A stretch of DNA of 64,000 nt from Mesorhabditis belari (Eukaryota > Nematoda > Chromadorea > Rhabditida > Rhabditidae): NCBI GenBank assembly GCA_958450365.1, contig CAUEEP010000074.1, positions 310,001 through 374,000 on the forward strand, in the 5' to 3' direction. Within the stretch, counting starts at the first letter, position 1. Each line of letters opens with the position of its first letter. Both the position numbers and the translations under genes were made by a program. Positions 30,908 through 41,645 of the stretch are shown here, piece by piece. The notes under the pieces are model-generated. The model did not search any database. It saw nothing but the letters and a program-made list of their open reading frames with translations, and was not told where the DNA came from.

Positions 30908-31094
30908 TAACTTTAGTTTATGAATTGAAGTGGACTTCTTTTGTTGAGAACACGGAGAGGAGCCCATTTCTGTAGTGCTTTGTTCACGAATTGTGTTGCA
31001 TCATGCATTGCTGATTTTGTGGCACATTTTTTGTGATTTTTTTGTGATTGCACAATGATTTTGTGGCTATGATTAGTGGACTTTTTAACTGCAG
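30908..31094. repeat. Dispersed 190-bp repeat (copy 3)
   Basis: As at 16390-16578. In this copy the minus strand is open across the whole repeat (…KSAMHDATQFVNKALQKWA…) because two stop codons of copy 1 are replaced. Confidence 0.6.
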
Positions 31095-31376
31095 ACAGGT
31101 AACCTTGAAATGACATCTAAATGGTATCAGAAAGATCCGAAAGGTAAAAAATGTTGCTTCATTCGTTTTCGTTCGGGTTACATAATTCAAAAATGATTTC
31201 AGGCAAGTTTTTAGCATTTATGAAATCGTGAGGCAATTCTGTTGTACCTATTTCACATTTGTTGTTTAATACTTGAGTTTTTGAGAAAAAAAGTGTTTTC
31301 AATCAAAGATTCCAATTATTTTCTCGCTTACCCGCCCAAAAAAACACTTTTAACCCTGTAATGAATGTATTTTCAG

Positions 31377-34231
31377 CTTTCCAGAACCATAATTGCATAA
31401 ACCATAATTCTTTCGAAAATGTCACAGAACTTAATAAAACCTTTGAAAAGCGAAGAAGTTTTTATTTCAAAAACTTTATGCCTCTCTTTTGGAAATCGCT
31501 TAAACAATCGGCTTTTCTGAGAGAGTATTGTGACTTGTTTCTCGTCATTTTTCTCGTCTTTCTACTAGAATCTCTTTATATTTTAATTCTTTATATTTAT
31601 TACGACCTATCAATTGAATGGAAGTTATTGCACCCAAAAATTGATGTCAGTAAAAAACTCGCAAATCGAATTGCTGATGCCTTAGAGACGGCCACAAATG
31701 TGGTGAGTTTTCTGGGGAAGATTTTTTGGTACTTTCCTGTTATCGGGAATACGGGAGAAGTCAATTAGCATGACAAAGTAAATTTGCATTTAACGGCACC
31801 GGCAACAGATATGGAGTCGAGTCGGGGTCGATTCGGGGTCAAGTCGGAGTCGAGTCGGGATCGAGTCGGAGTCGAGTCAGGGTCGATCTATTTGATTATT
31901 TATTATATCGCAGACTTCTCGCATATATAAATTCCAATCGACGACGTTGTTCTTGTTAAGACCGATTTCTCGCTCACACCACTCGATCGACGAAATTTCG
32001 TAGCTCCAACTGTAAATGAATTCCAACGCGCTGACAAAAGCAAGTCGACTGCCTTCGAACCACGTTCCTGTACGAATTCCTTTCTTTTGTTGGCAGGATT
32101 TGACGTTGCACTTCCAAAAAGATTTGCCTTGTGCCGTGTAGAGCTTTGTTAGATGGCCGTTATCACAAATACGATCCGCGTGAAGAAGAATTGAAGAAGT
32201 CTTGCAAGAAGCGAATGGCACCCTCTCCCGTGCTTGGCAAATCACGAAACCGCATTGTAAAAGAGAAATACAAATAATGAGTTATGGCTACACATTTCAG
32301 AAATGCAAATTAATGCAGAAATTTAAATTTAAATTTGTTATTCCCGATAACAGGAGAATATCGATTTTTTTTTTCTAAAAAGTCTTTAAAATGTTAGAAA
32401 ATCTTGTATTACAATTTTTTCGAAGCTATTAGTAAAGTTTTAAGCGGAAAAAAGCTTGGGAAAGAATTTGTGTGAAAAGTGCTCAAAAATTTCTTACATT
32501 TTTCCAGATCTAGGAAGAAATTGGGAAATCGATTCTATTTATAAATTTACGTTAGAAATTTTCTTTGTTATCTAGTCAAATATTTGGTAGATCTTTTTTA
32601 GATCTACTTAGATCAAACGTTCGCATTTAGGTCCTCCTTTTGACCCTTTTTGTAACACCTTTGGCTGCCTATTGCTCAATCACAAATGATCGACTTGCAT
32701 TGCCCATTCGGTTAGAAAACTCTAGACAAGCTTAAAATTTGAAAGCTTTTTTTCAGAATTCTAGTCGCTTCGGAGAATCTCTGCAAGTTCATTCTTGCTC
32801 TCAGCTTTACTTGCTTCTATTTTTGTTATGAACTATTCCCAAATTTGTGATTTGCAGAAATCGGAAGTTTCAAATCGGTTTTTAGATGCTCTGATGGAAC
32901 GACGGAAATTACTTATGAAATCTATTCGAATATCGTCGATTATGGGGCACTGGACATGGCTCTTTATATGCAAACGATGGTCTCATTAGGGTTTTTTAGT
33001 TTTGAATCTTTTTTGTTTATTTGAATATCAGGATCTTTACAGTTAACGGAGGGAGGGGGCAAGTTTTTGACCATTTTTCAGCCCGATTTTAGATAGGTTT
33101 TTGTTAATAACCTTTGATGAAACAAATAGTTTCTGAAAGTTAACATTTTAAACTATCTAAATCTTATTAAACTTCCTGATCTGACAAGTTTAAGATTCTT
33201 AAAAATGAGCTGCAAGTTGACCAAAAATTCGGCTTCTCCCCCTCCCGTTAACCGTAAGGCAGATTTTGAGTACGATAGAACATTTCCCAAGAAATTATTA
33301 AAAGATTTGAGTCTCAACAGAACAAATATCTCCATCACATCCTTTCAGCCGTTTCATTGCCATTTCCTTCGATGGCCGCTATTTTCGATACGCTCAAAAA
33401 TGGCCTTGGCTACAGCCGTTACCACCAATAATATTGAGAGTTTCCATTCACCGGATTCAACTCCTTTTTGAAACTCAAGATGATATTGGATTTAATCTCT
33501 ACGATTATCCCATTATCTTGATCCCCGGCTTTTTGATGTGCTCACTCGATTTTGTGACAAAGCGAAAAATGAATCAAGTATGTGAAAACAATTAAATTTT
33601 CTGAAAGCAATTTACCAGCTAGGTAATTCATTTTAAATGTCGATAAAGAAAGTTCAAGGTAGTTTAAAATCAATTATGCAAAAAAAAAATAACTTTGTTT
33701 TTACAAGAAACTTTAGTTGAAGAAGAATGACGGTGCGGTCTCTCGAGCCGAGCGATTGCTCATGTTTCAGGCAAGTTATAAGTTTTCATTTGAATTCCAA
33801 CTACACATAAAAGTGTTGCAAAGAAACTTCAAAGCACTTTCATAAGTTTAACAGAAAACAAATTCTCTAGATGATTATTTATTCAACGCTGGTGATGTGC
33901 GACTCACTGGTTACGCAGCTTTTCGCTTTCATTCTACCGCTTTTCTTTGGTAGACGCATTTCGGTGATCATCTTCGGAAACCTCACGGGTTTCAATCAAC
34001 TTTTGTATTTCACTCTGTTAACAAGGTAATCAAAAAAAGCCATAATGCTTTTGTTTTGTTTGTGACAATTTTTAGCTACAAAATTTTTCATTAAGACATA
34101 AAGTTGTTTTGCAAAAAGTTGGTTTCAGTTTTGCGAGTGCCCTTTTTCTGAAAAAGAGAAAAGACAAGCCAAAGCGTCAACCAATGACCATCACCGCTGC
34201 AAGAAGTACCACGAAAACGACAGTTGAATAA
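31377..34231 (+). CDS. Second serpentine receptor gene, one in-frame stop
   Basis: Seven exons, 31377-31702, 32631-32710, 32757-32990, 33349-33577, 33717-33770, 33871-34025 and 34129-34231, join in phase to about 393 residues. Features are an N-terminal polar region, TM helices in LFLVIFLVFLLESLYILILY, ILVASENLCKFILALSF and MQTMVSLGRFIAISFDGRY (end of TM3 with an RFIAI motif), then a third loop SRAERLLMFQ and TM6/TM7 in the 33871 exon. A basic Thr-rich tail follows. It belongs to the broad nematode chemoreceptor/rhodopsin-like group and is unrelated in detail to the 24-kb family. A first exon with the start codon is not found. An in-frame TGA at 32848-32850 (within FPNL*FAEIG, probably a former Trp) may inactivate it. 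The intron 33771-33870 uses a GC donor (CAG|GCAAGT). Confidence 0.65.
31736..32354 (-). mobile_element. Merlin element, truncated transposase
   Basis: Inverted ends CCTGTTATCGGGAAT (31736) and ATTCCCGATAACAGG (ending 32354). The minus-strand frame 31877-32245 reads WKCNVKSCQQKKGIRTGTWF and then SALEFIYSWSYEISSIEW and NNVVDWNLYMREVC, the N-terminal zinc-ribbon and HTH part of ISXO2/Merlin transposases. The DDE catalytic part is absent, replaced by a (GTCGAGTCGGGR)n tract at 31812-31886. Lies in intron 1 of the second serpentine receptor. Confidence 0.75.
31812..31886 (+). repeat. GTCGAGTCGGG minisatellite
   Basis: About seven imperfect 10-12-bp units of GAGTCGGGGTC type inside the Merlin element, far more GC-rich than the flanks. 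Confidence 0.8.
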
Positions 34232-34669
34232 ACATTTTCACTTTTGTGATTGATGAGGAAAGTTTCAAAGATCTACTCTAGACCAGGATTGTTGTTGGCG
34301 GTCCTCTCATCAGTAGAGATCCCCCGAGCCAAAAGAGGGATAAAAGTCACGGTTAAAGTAAAAGGAAAAGCGTGTTGTATGCAAAATTAGGAATTAGTAA
34401 TCACGAAAGTCGACTAGTCTCTCTTTTTCTCATTTGCCTTTTAGGCACTCTCATTCATTCCTTTAGAATGATATTTGAATTACACCCTGTCTCGTGTAGG
34501 GTGCATTTGATTTACTTCCAGAGTTTCGAACCTGAAAGCATTAGACCCAGTACTTCACCTGTAAGAGCAAGATGAGGGTCAAATATCGTTGCATGGCCAT
34601 CGTGCTGGCATCGCGACTTTTGGGAAAATGGCAACTTAAACGACGGTTAAAAGCAGTTCAGTCAACCAA

Positions 34670-35152
34670 GTGACGGTCAAATGGCCGCCAATCGTTAGCC
34701 AAATGAAGAGAGCATGCGAAAACGAGATCAGATCACAGTGGAGCCACACAACAAGGGTGCCATATTGTCGAAATTTGGAATTTTGGCAAAAATCTACAGA
34801 CTTACGATTAGTTTGTGTTCCACTCGAATTTAATGCACTTTCAAAAAAGTACATGTTTAGAAAACACATGAAAAAACTTTCCACATTTCCCCAGGGAACC
34901 GGCTTTTTGGCTTTCGATTTGACTCTGCTCTTCTTTTTGTACAATCTCTTGTACAAAGTGACGAATTCGATGATGTTCCCCGTGTGGCTTCAGCGACTCA
35001 TGTACCTTATCACTTTCATTTTGTGTCTAAAATGGCAAACAACAATGTGTCAAACAATCTATAATTTTGAAATAAAATTCAGATTCAGCATGCTTAATAA
35101 TCCTAAAATGCGACTAAAAAGAAGAAAAGTAAAAAAAAATTGGCTCTTTTAA
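34670..35152 (+). CDS. Unrecognised 160-residue ORF with hydrophobic segments
   Basis: Begins MTVKWPPIVSQMKRACENEI and contains two hydrophobic stretches (FLAFDLTLLFFLYNLLY and WLQRLMYLITFILC), ending in a basic tail (RLKRRKVKKNWLF). A CCCCAG acceptor stands just before GTGFLAF, so only the second half may be real exon. It follows the serpentine receptor by 440 bp on the same strand and might be a fragment of another membrane protein. Confidence 0.3.
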   Translation: MTVKWPPIVSQMKRACENEIRSQWSHTTRVPYCRNLEFWQKSTDLRLVCVPLEFNALSKKYMFRKHMKKLSTFPQGTGFLAFDLTLLFFLYNLLYKVTNSMMFPVWLQRLMYLITFILCLKWQTTMCQTIYNFEIKFRFSMLNNPKMRLKRRKVKKNWLF

Positions 35153-35311
35153 TTCACAGGGCGACCACATGGAATTAGGACAACTTCAAATTGCAATAAC
35201 TTTTTTTGGATAGACCAATTTTCAATTTTTTTTGTTTTAAGTTCAGTAAACATTCAAAAACATTTTCTAGCAGCCAGATTTTTGATTTGTAAGAAAACGT
35301 ATATTCGCCTT

Positions 35312-35397
35312 ATACCGTGATCGATGTCGAACCCGGGTCATGTGCGTGTAAGGCGAGCACGGCTATCCACTGCGCCACAATTTGCATTTTACGCTGA
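35312..35397 (-). other. tRNA-like sequence
   Basis: The minus strand reads GTGGCGCAGTGGATAGCCG (A-box-like) then CTTACACG around a Val-type anticodon position and CCCGGGTTCGACATC (B-box-like). The T-stem and anticodon stem do not pair properly, so it is a tRNA pseudogene or tRNA-derived repeat. Confidence 0.4.
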
Positions 35398-35650
35398 AAT
35401 TTGCATGGTGGGGTTTTCCAACACAGGGCAATCATTTCTGGCAATCATTTCTACGATTTCTGAAGCATCCCGCCGTTAGGCTGTTCTGCTGGTGAGATCT
35501 TAACCAAATAAAGATTTTTCTAGATTTGATTCTTTCCAAAAATTCCTGGTTTAAGGTACAATATCATGACTTACCTCCTGTGTATTCAAACTTTGATTTT
35601 ATTTTTTTTGGCAACAATTTTTGTTTATTTAAATCTATTCAAAAAATTTG

Positions 35651-36140
35651 TCACCCCAAATTTCTCGTAAAACGTTTACGAGCTGTTTATGGGTTTTTTT
35701 ATGAAAATGTTTTTGATTTTTTTGTCATTTTATAAGTTTTGCTGTGCTTTTTTGGTGATTTTATATAATTTTTTATTATTCAAAGATCAAGAATTTGGAG
35801 TTTTGAGTAAGGCAATGGGTTTGAAAAATAAACGGTGTCAGAAACTAGAAGATTGAGCTTAAGCAAGGAAAAAACTTGAATGGATTGGCCAAGAAAAGAA
35901 TGTGTTCCTCTTCAGTAATTCGTTTTCGAAAAGGCACCTTTTTCAGAAAGCGACCGTAGTCAAACTACCGTAGCTACCGTAGTTACATCCGATTAGCTCA
36001 ATTTTGATATCATTGCCTGAGCTTTGTGATTTCTCAAGAGGAACAAACTCTAATCAAGTATCTACAAGTACTATGCAAAATACAAAATACAATTTATTGA
36101 ACACAAGAATAAATTGTAGAGACTGAAGAATAAATTAATT
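35651..36140. repeat. Dispersed 490-bp repeat (copy 2)
   Basis: The counterpart of 18411-18900; it ends at GAAGAATAAATT, just short of where the cysteine-rich coding sequence begins in the other locus. Confidence 0.75.
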
Positions 36141-36145
36141 CTATT

Positions 36146-36196
36146 CAAGTTCAAATTCAAATTCAAATTCAAATTCAAATTCAAATTCAAATTCGA
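36146..36196 (+). repeat. (TTCAAA)n microsatellite
   Basis: About eight TTCAAA units. Confidence 0.9.
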
Positions 36197-36514
36197 AGTT
36201 GTTAAATGAATGAATGATAAATCTGAATTTAAGCAATATCTTCGAATCAATTTACGTGAATTTCTAAATGTTAATGTATAAGAAATGTTATAATGTTATA
36301 AGAAAATTGTAAGTTTAAAACGCAAATGTCAGGCAAACAAGCATTACTTTTTTACAAATTTCATTTCACAAAAACCGTAAACTGTAAAGTAATGCTTGTT
36401 CTCGACGTTGTTCTGAAACTATAGCCTACTAGAGCTGTTCATTTGTTGGGCTGATTGTCAATAGATGTATAGCGGAAAAACGAGATTCAACCACTTCAAC
36501 GGCTACTTTTTCAG

Positions 36515-36698
36515 AAGTTTTTAGACCAAAAGATAGAACTTCGAAAATTCAACCTTCAACCAGCAATAAATGCTGAAAAAGTTGCTGTTGTCGATCTCAA
36601 CGCGACGATAAGAAGTAAATCACTTGAAGGATTGTTCTGGACAAGGCATCAATGGAATTTACAAGAGCAAGGGTCAATTTCAATAAAAGTCACGGATG
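36515..36698 (+). CDS. Orphan internal exon
   Basis: Open between a TTTTTCAG acceptor and a G|GTTAG donor. It reads KFLDQKIELRKFNLQPAINA, VAVVDLNATIRSKSLEGLFW and ends ISIKVTD. The composition is strongly protein-like, but I find no partner exons; an F-box gene on the other strand starts 320 bp downstream. Function unknown. Confidence 0.35.
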
Positions 36699-37016
36699 GT
36701 TAGAAAGTTTCTTTCGAAGGCATAAACTCTCTTTGCGTGTACGGGACCAAATCATAACGTTTTGATTTGTTAAAATTGATGTTTTTAATACTTATTGAAT
36801 CAAATACGCTTCTTTGAAATGGATACTTTTTTGTGATCCACAATGGCCATTTGAGTGAAAAATAGAACGACATGTCGTACTAATACAACATTTACGTTAG
36901 TTTAGATAAAAATAGAGTCAAGACTATAGTAGTTTTTGAAAATTGAATTAGAAATCAGAATTAGAAGTAAAAGAAATCAGAAATCGAATCAGAATGAATT
37001 AGAAAAAACACAAGCC

Positions 37017-38072
37017 TCACCTAAATCGTTTCACAAAGAAACGCAGCATCGCCGTTTCGCTCTCGATTTCTCTGGCCATGAAAAATCTCAAATCATCCAC
37101 GAAATCACGCTTTTGAAAGCACTGTACTGAATTCAGTCTCCTAATTTCTTCATCAGTCCTTTCTCTCATTGCCAGCTCCATTTTTCTGCAAGTCTCCATA
37201 TCTTTCACACTTTTCAATAAAGGATTGCAAGTAAACGGATCAATTGTGCTATTATCCCGGAATCCCGCGTGATTTGACGTAAAAAATGGAACAGAAATGA
37301 GAATTGAGCAATTCTCGTTCTCACTGGGCAATCCGTTTCTCACGATCCATCTCGGGAAACACTCCAGAAATTCGCCGTCCGACAAAATTTCAACTATCTC
37401 AACTCGAGTCTTCAATAAAGCGTTCAGCAAATTTTCACATATACCATGAATTGAAATTTTTCTGCAAAATCTCAGTCGATTTTCGATGAAATTCATGAAA
37501 TTGTCAGCGCTTTTCATCTCTCCCCGCACAGTTGTCTGGAAATTTGCGGATCCCGTGACTTTGAAGCAAAATCCCTCACAGATCGTGTTTAAAAATCTTG
37601 TTGTAACTCCCTGGATATAAATATTTTTCACAAAATTCAGTTTTCTCATCAAAATTTTGAGCAATTCATCGAGATTCCCGTAATTTTTTGTCATCGGACA
37701 ATCGCGAAGACGATCGGAGAGAGACAAATTTTGGGAAGTTGTAACATTTTGTAGAAGTGAGATAGAGATAAAATTTTGTTGTAAGATGTCAAATTCGTGA
37801 AAAGATCCATTTTTCGTGACAGTAGCAGTGAAAGATTTTGAAGTGCAAGGGAAAATACTTGGCCCGTAATAATTCCATGATGGGCGCTCGTCAAAAACGA
37901 AATTCACTTCATCAACTCGTTTCCCGAATAAACCGTTGAATAAAATTTTGTAGCGAAGAAAACGATTGGTTTTTAAAAGCTGAAAATTCTCTTTTGGACC
38001 CAATTTTTCCAATATTAACCCTTTCAACTCATTCGGAATCGTTGAGAAGCGAATTGATGCCAAATTTGGCAT
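37017..38072 (-). CDS. F-box protein, single exon
   Basis: 351 residues from MPNLASIRFSTIPNELKGLI to a stop at 37017, with no introns. The first 45 residues (FSTIPNELKGLILEKLGPKE then NFQLLKTNRFLRYKI) match an F-box, which binds Skp1 in SCF ubiquitin-ligase complexes. The rest contains alternating hydrophobic and polar segments (KISIHGICENLLNALLKTRV) similar to the substrate-binding halves of expanded nematode F-box families, and probably selects a target for ubiquitination. The frame is intact and its length fits the family. The closest subfamily cannot be set without a search. Confidence 0.7.
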   Translation of the reverse strand: MPNLASIRFSTIPNELKGLILEKLGPKENFQLLKTNRFLRYKILFNGLFGKRVDEVNFVFDERPSWNYYGPSIFPCTSKSFTATVTKNGSFHEFDILQQNFISISLLQNVTTSQNLSLSDRLRDCPMTKNYGNLDELLKILMRKLNFVKNIYIQGVTTRFLNTICEGFCFKVTGSANFQTTVRGEMKSADNFMNFIENRLRFCRKISIHGICENLLNALLKTRVEIVEILSDGEFLECFPRWIVRNGLPSENENCSILISVPFFTSNHAGFRDNSTIDPFTCNPLLKSVKDMETCRKMELAMRERTDEEIRRLNSVQCFQKRDFVDDLRFFMAREIESETAMLRFFVKRFR

Positions 38073-38517
38073 TACTGAATAACTTTTACAAAGAATAAAA
38101 TTAGATATTCAATCAATGATACCCAATTTTGGTAGGCAAGTATTTTTCCAAACATTTCCTTTGATAGACAACCAATTTTCGTTCTGGGACCTGGAAATCC
38201 CTTGTTGAAGAGACGCAGACGATGCAAAAGTGTGTACTTTTAGTGTGTCTCGTAGGAAAAAAAAGCATCTATCACACGGCCTCCACTGATACGACGATAG
38301 AGACCTCACTCTTTGGTTTAATTACCCAAGTTTGAGGTTAGGATTAATCTCAAGACCTTGCAAAAGCGTCTTGAAAAAATTTTGGAACGCACCCCCGTAA
38401 AGAGGTGCATAAAAATTTGGAAATTGAAGGTGGAAGCGTTCAAACTGTTCTTGTTCAATAACTAATTTATTCATTTACTCATTGGTATAAAAGTTTTTGA
38501 AAAATTTAGCACATCAT

Positions 38518-38763
38518 TCAAAGCGTAAAGCTTAAAAGAGCAGCAAACAGTGCAATGGACAAAGGACAGAAATCCCATTTTCGGTTATTCAAAGACCCAT
38601 ATGGTGGATTATAGTTGAAGTTGTAGCCGTTTTGGGCATAGTTCGAGTTATAGTTAGGATTGTACATATTCGGAGAATAAAGGGAAAGATGATGGGGATG
38701 AGAACCGACTGAAATTTGATAAGGATGACTACGTGTATTTCTAGGAATTTCCACAATTTTCAA
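38518..38763 (-). pseudogene. N/Y-rich protein, partial copy with hydrophobic tail
   Basis: Homologous to the C-terminal half of the gene at 39856-40143, with YSPNMYNPNYNSNYAQNGY then NPPYGSLNNRKWDFC. Unlike that gene it continues into a hydrophobic C-terminus (PLSIALFAALLSFTL) that looks like a GPI-anchor signal or membrane tail. The signal peptide and Cys region found in the other copy are missing, so it is a 5'-truncated duplicate. Confidence 0.6.
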
Positions 38764-38824
38764 GAGGCTTTGAAATTCTGGATGCGAATTAGGGTGGAAA
38801 AGAATTTTATAGCGAAAAATAAGA

Positions 38825-39055
38825 TCAAAGTAAATACTGCGATAAAAGGGGTTTTAAATCAAAAACTATAAGTCTAGTCTCATAATTTGCAATAAGAGAA
38901 GAAGGGAAACAACGAGTGTATGCTTTTTTAGTGAAACGCCGTTGAACATTTTCAACCAAGGTGATAAGTTTCTTAATGGAAGGTGACCATACGATGGTAG
39001 CATACTCGAGTAAAGGCCGGCAATAGGTTATGATTGTATGATATTTTTGCATCAA
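38825..39055 (-). pseudogene. Non-LTR retrotransposon fragment
   Basis: The minus strand reads YCRPLLEYATIVWSPSIKKL then ENVQRRFTKKAYTR, the conserved C-terminal segment after the reverse transcriptase of CR1/Jockey-like LINEs. Only about 75 residues remain. Confidence 0.75.
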
Positions 39056-39161
39056 AACATTGAACCATTTGATTACTCGGACTGCAAGTTTGTTTGTGTG
39101 ACTTTTTGTGCCATCTTTTGCAAATATTTATTCATTAGCATAAAATTGGTTTATTTACATA

Positions 39162-39726
39162 TTGGGTTGTCCAGTTATGAATGCGCGTTTTTACTATTTT
39201 GTAAATTTCTCAAGATATCGAACAGATGTATATGAGTGTTATATATCATTCGAAAGTTGAAGATCTCCTCTACATTTTGGAATAAAAATGTTTTGGAATT
39301 CATTCAACTTTTTGGGAAATTGACTGCACAAATGGAGAGGTCGTTTTCGAAAAAACCCATTCCAGCTTAGCTACTCCTCAAGTTTTATGGTGTAAAATAA
39401 CCGCCCAGAAAAGTAAAGATGCTCTGAAATTGTTATATTTAAAAACAAGTTGTATTGATATATCTATTGGCCAAACATCAAACGATTAACTCAATTTGAG
39501 CGGAGCCAAAACTTGATCGAAAGGCACCCTTCCATTTTTTGGTCACCTCTTCTTCTGTGCAGTCAATTTGCCCAAAAGCTGAACAAATTCAAAAACTTTT
39601 TATATCAAAATGTAGAGGAGATCTTCAGCTTTCGAATAATACTCATGTATATCTTTTTCTTGATTTTGGTATCCTGAGAAATTTACAAAATAGTAAAAAA
39701 CGCGCATTCATAACTGGACAACCCAA
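39162..39726. mobile_element. Mariner-type MITE with 120-bp TIRs
   Basis: Ends TTGGGTTGTCCAGTTATGAA and its reverse complement, flanked by TA; the TIRs extend about 120 bp (both include ATGTAGAGGAGATCTTC or its complement). 565 bp, no transposase. It lies between the two N/Y-rich gene copies. Confidence 0.8.
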
Positions 39727-39855
39727 TAATTGCATGGAATAGTTGACATATAATATTGGCATTTAGCACATCATTAGTGGTCAAAGTTAAAGTCATTAGT
39801 TAAAGCTTAAAAGAGCAGCAAACAGTGCAATGAGCAAAGAACAGCAATTTTATTT

Positions 39856-40143
39856 TCAGTTATTCGAAGATCCATATGGTGGATTATAGTTGGAGTTGTA
39901 GCCGTTTTGGGCATAGTTCGGGTTATAGTTAGGATTGTACATATTCGGAGAATTTTGATTATAGTTCGAATTGTAATTGGGATTGTAGTTTTGGTTGTTG
40001 TCCTGCTGCCCTCGGGTGGAGAGCTGATCAACGCAGAAAAATACGATGCACGATTGTCCGATATCACAATTTCGACTCGTCAAACAGGTGCTCACGGCGG
40101 CGATCGTACCGATAAAGAGGGTAAAGACGAAGATCGACAATCT
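39856..40143 (-). CDS. Secreted N/Y-rich protein
   Basis: The exon starts after a TTTTCAG acceptor and reads a hydrophobic leader (LSIFVFTLFIGTIAAVS), a short four-Cys region (CLTSRNCDIGQSCIVFFC), then QNYNPNYNSNYNQNSP-type repeats of NYNPNYN to a stop at 39856. A start exon encoding only M-R at about 40556 (ATGAG|GTCGG) would fit the phase but its donor is poor. The protein would be exported; Asn/Tyr-rich repeats suggest an extracellular, possibly self-associating, structural or antimicrobial-type product, which is inference. A TGA directly after GSSNN removes a hydrophobic tail that is still readable in the 38.5-kb copy. Confidence 0.55.
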   Translation of the reverse strand, partial: RLSIFVFTLFIGTIAAVSTCLTSRNCDIGQSCIVFFCVDQLSTRGQQDNNQNYNPNYNSNYNQNSPNMYNPNYNPNYAQNGYNSNYNPPYGSSNN

Positions 40144-40782
40144 GAAAACAAATAAAAAAATTGTTCATGTTCTCGTGTGAAATTGTTTTAGATATTTATG
40201 CAAGTGGGGGCTAGGAAAGTTCACAAGGTTCCCCAAATATATTATTACTTCTGGGACTACTCTCGACAAACTAGACTTTTGCGATTTTAGGTAATAGGTT
40301 TTACAGGTTTTCCATGAGAATAGTTATCAACAGTGAGACGACAGCCTATAAAATACACTTCAAACAGCTCACCCTTATCAAAATAAGACTAGATCACCAA
40401 TTTAAATAGTTCTATAGAGTACAATAGAGATAGACCTAACAGTTTTTCGAGTTGACAAGGTTGACAATCGAGTGAATCGTGAAGTTTCTAGGTTACTATG
40501 TTAATATGTTAACGAGCTACAGGAATCAATGAGACGCCAATAAGAACCGACCTCATAATTCAAAAGCGGCAAAGAAATATGTGAAATGACAAGTGAAAAC
40601 TTTTGGAAATGGTCACCGTTTTTTCGCCGGTGTTGTTGATCTAACGAGTTTGTGAGTGCCAAGAGAAAAGGAAACTGTTTGGGTTAACTTTTTTGTTGAC
40701 TGGGTTGCCTGGGCTCGACCCGAAAAGAAATTCTATTTACACGCTTTGACGGTCATTGGGAAATACTCACCGATGCCTTCTT

Positions 40783-41107
40783 ACTGACAAGGGAATGCTC
40801 AGAAGTGAATGTGGCCGTTTGAGATGCGTCATACCTCATTTGATAGATTTCATGATGGATATTGATGACCAAAGTAACTCTACAACGAGAAATGGAGCCC
40901 GACAAGGAGAAAAAATGACTTTTTTTGACCCTCTCTGACGGGGCTGGAACTTTTTACTGAATCAATATTTTTGAATAATCTTTTTGCAAGTAATAGAAAT
41001 TTTTTGGTTTTTTTAGTCATCAATATTCATTATGAGATCTATCAAATGAGGTATGACTCAACTCAAACGCTCACCTCCACTTCTGGCCATTCCCTTGTGA
41101 GACACGA
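40783..41107. mobile_element. Fold-back MITE
   Basis: Inverted arms of about 95 bp, ACAAGGGAATGCTCAGAAGT (40789) and the reverse complement near 41090, both including CATACCTCATTTGATAGAT or its complement. The centre is short and T-rich. Confidence 0.7.
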
Positions 41108-41179
41108 AAAGATAAAATTTTCAGTATTTTGCAAAATTCCGAGAATTTTACTTTTTTTTCAGTAACTTTTGGCCTTTAA

Positions 41180-41640
41180 TATCCATTTAAATGAAAAAGA
41201 CTTTTTCAAATGGAGTCCCGACATCCCGAAATAGACATAGCTTTCAAAGTCTTTTTGACCCTAATTACAATGCAGGAAAAGCGGAATCATCAAGTGTAAT
41301 GCCCCATTCAGTCTCGTAGTCCCCAACATCTGGATCCTCCTCTTTTGAACAAAACAAAAAACGCCTTGCGCGAAACTCATTTATTCAATATGCTTTTTTC
41401 ATGTAAAACTAATCATATTAAATAAAAGTAGAAATAGTTTCTATATACTCGAAATCTAAGTTTATTGAACAACTTTGACTAGCATTTCGTTACCCTGTCA
41501 CCCATTATCATCCATCGAGAACAACAACCATCGAGAACAATCAAATTTCCTTCAAGATTTAAATGTCTTTTTTACCTTTTCTTGAAATTATTGGTTACTT
41601 GTAAAAATCTCCAACAAATTTGCAACTTTAGTCCATCAAA
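41180..41640. other. No gene seen
   Basis: AT-rich, with a short direct repeat CCATCGAGAACAA (about 41512 and 41529). No coding or transposon signal. Confidence 0.4.
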
Positions 41641-41645
41641 CCAAA

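Noticed and set aside
35526..35735. 69-residue ORF rich in Phe
   Set aside because: Overlaps the dispersed 490-bp repeat and is low complexity.
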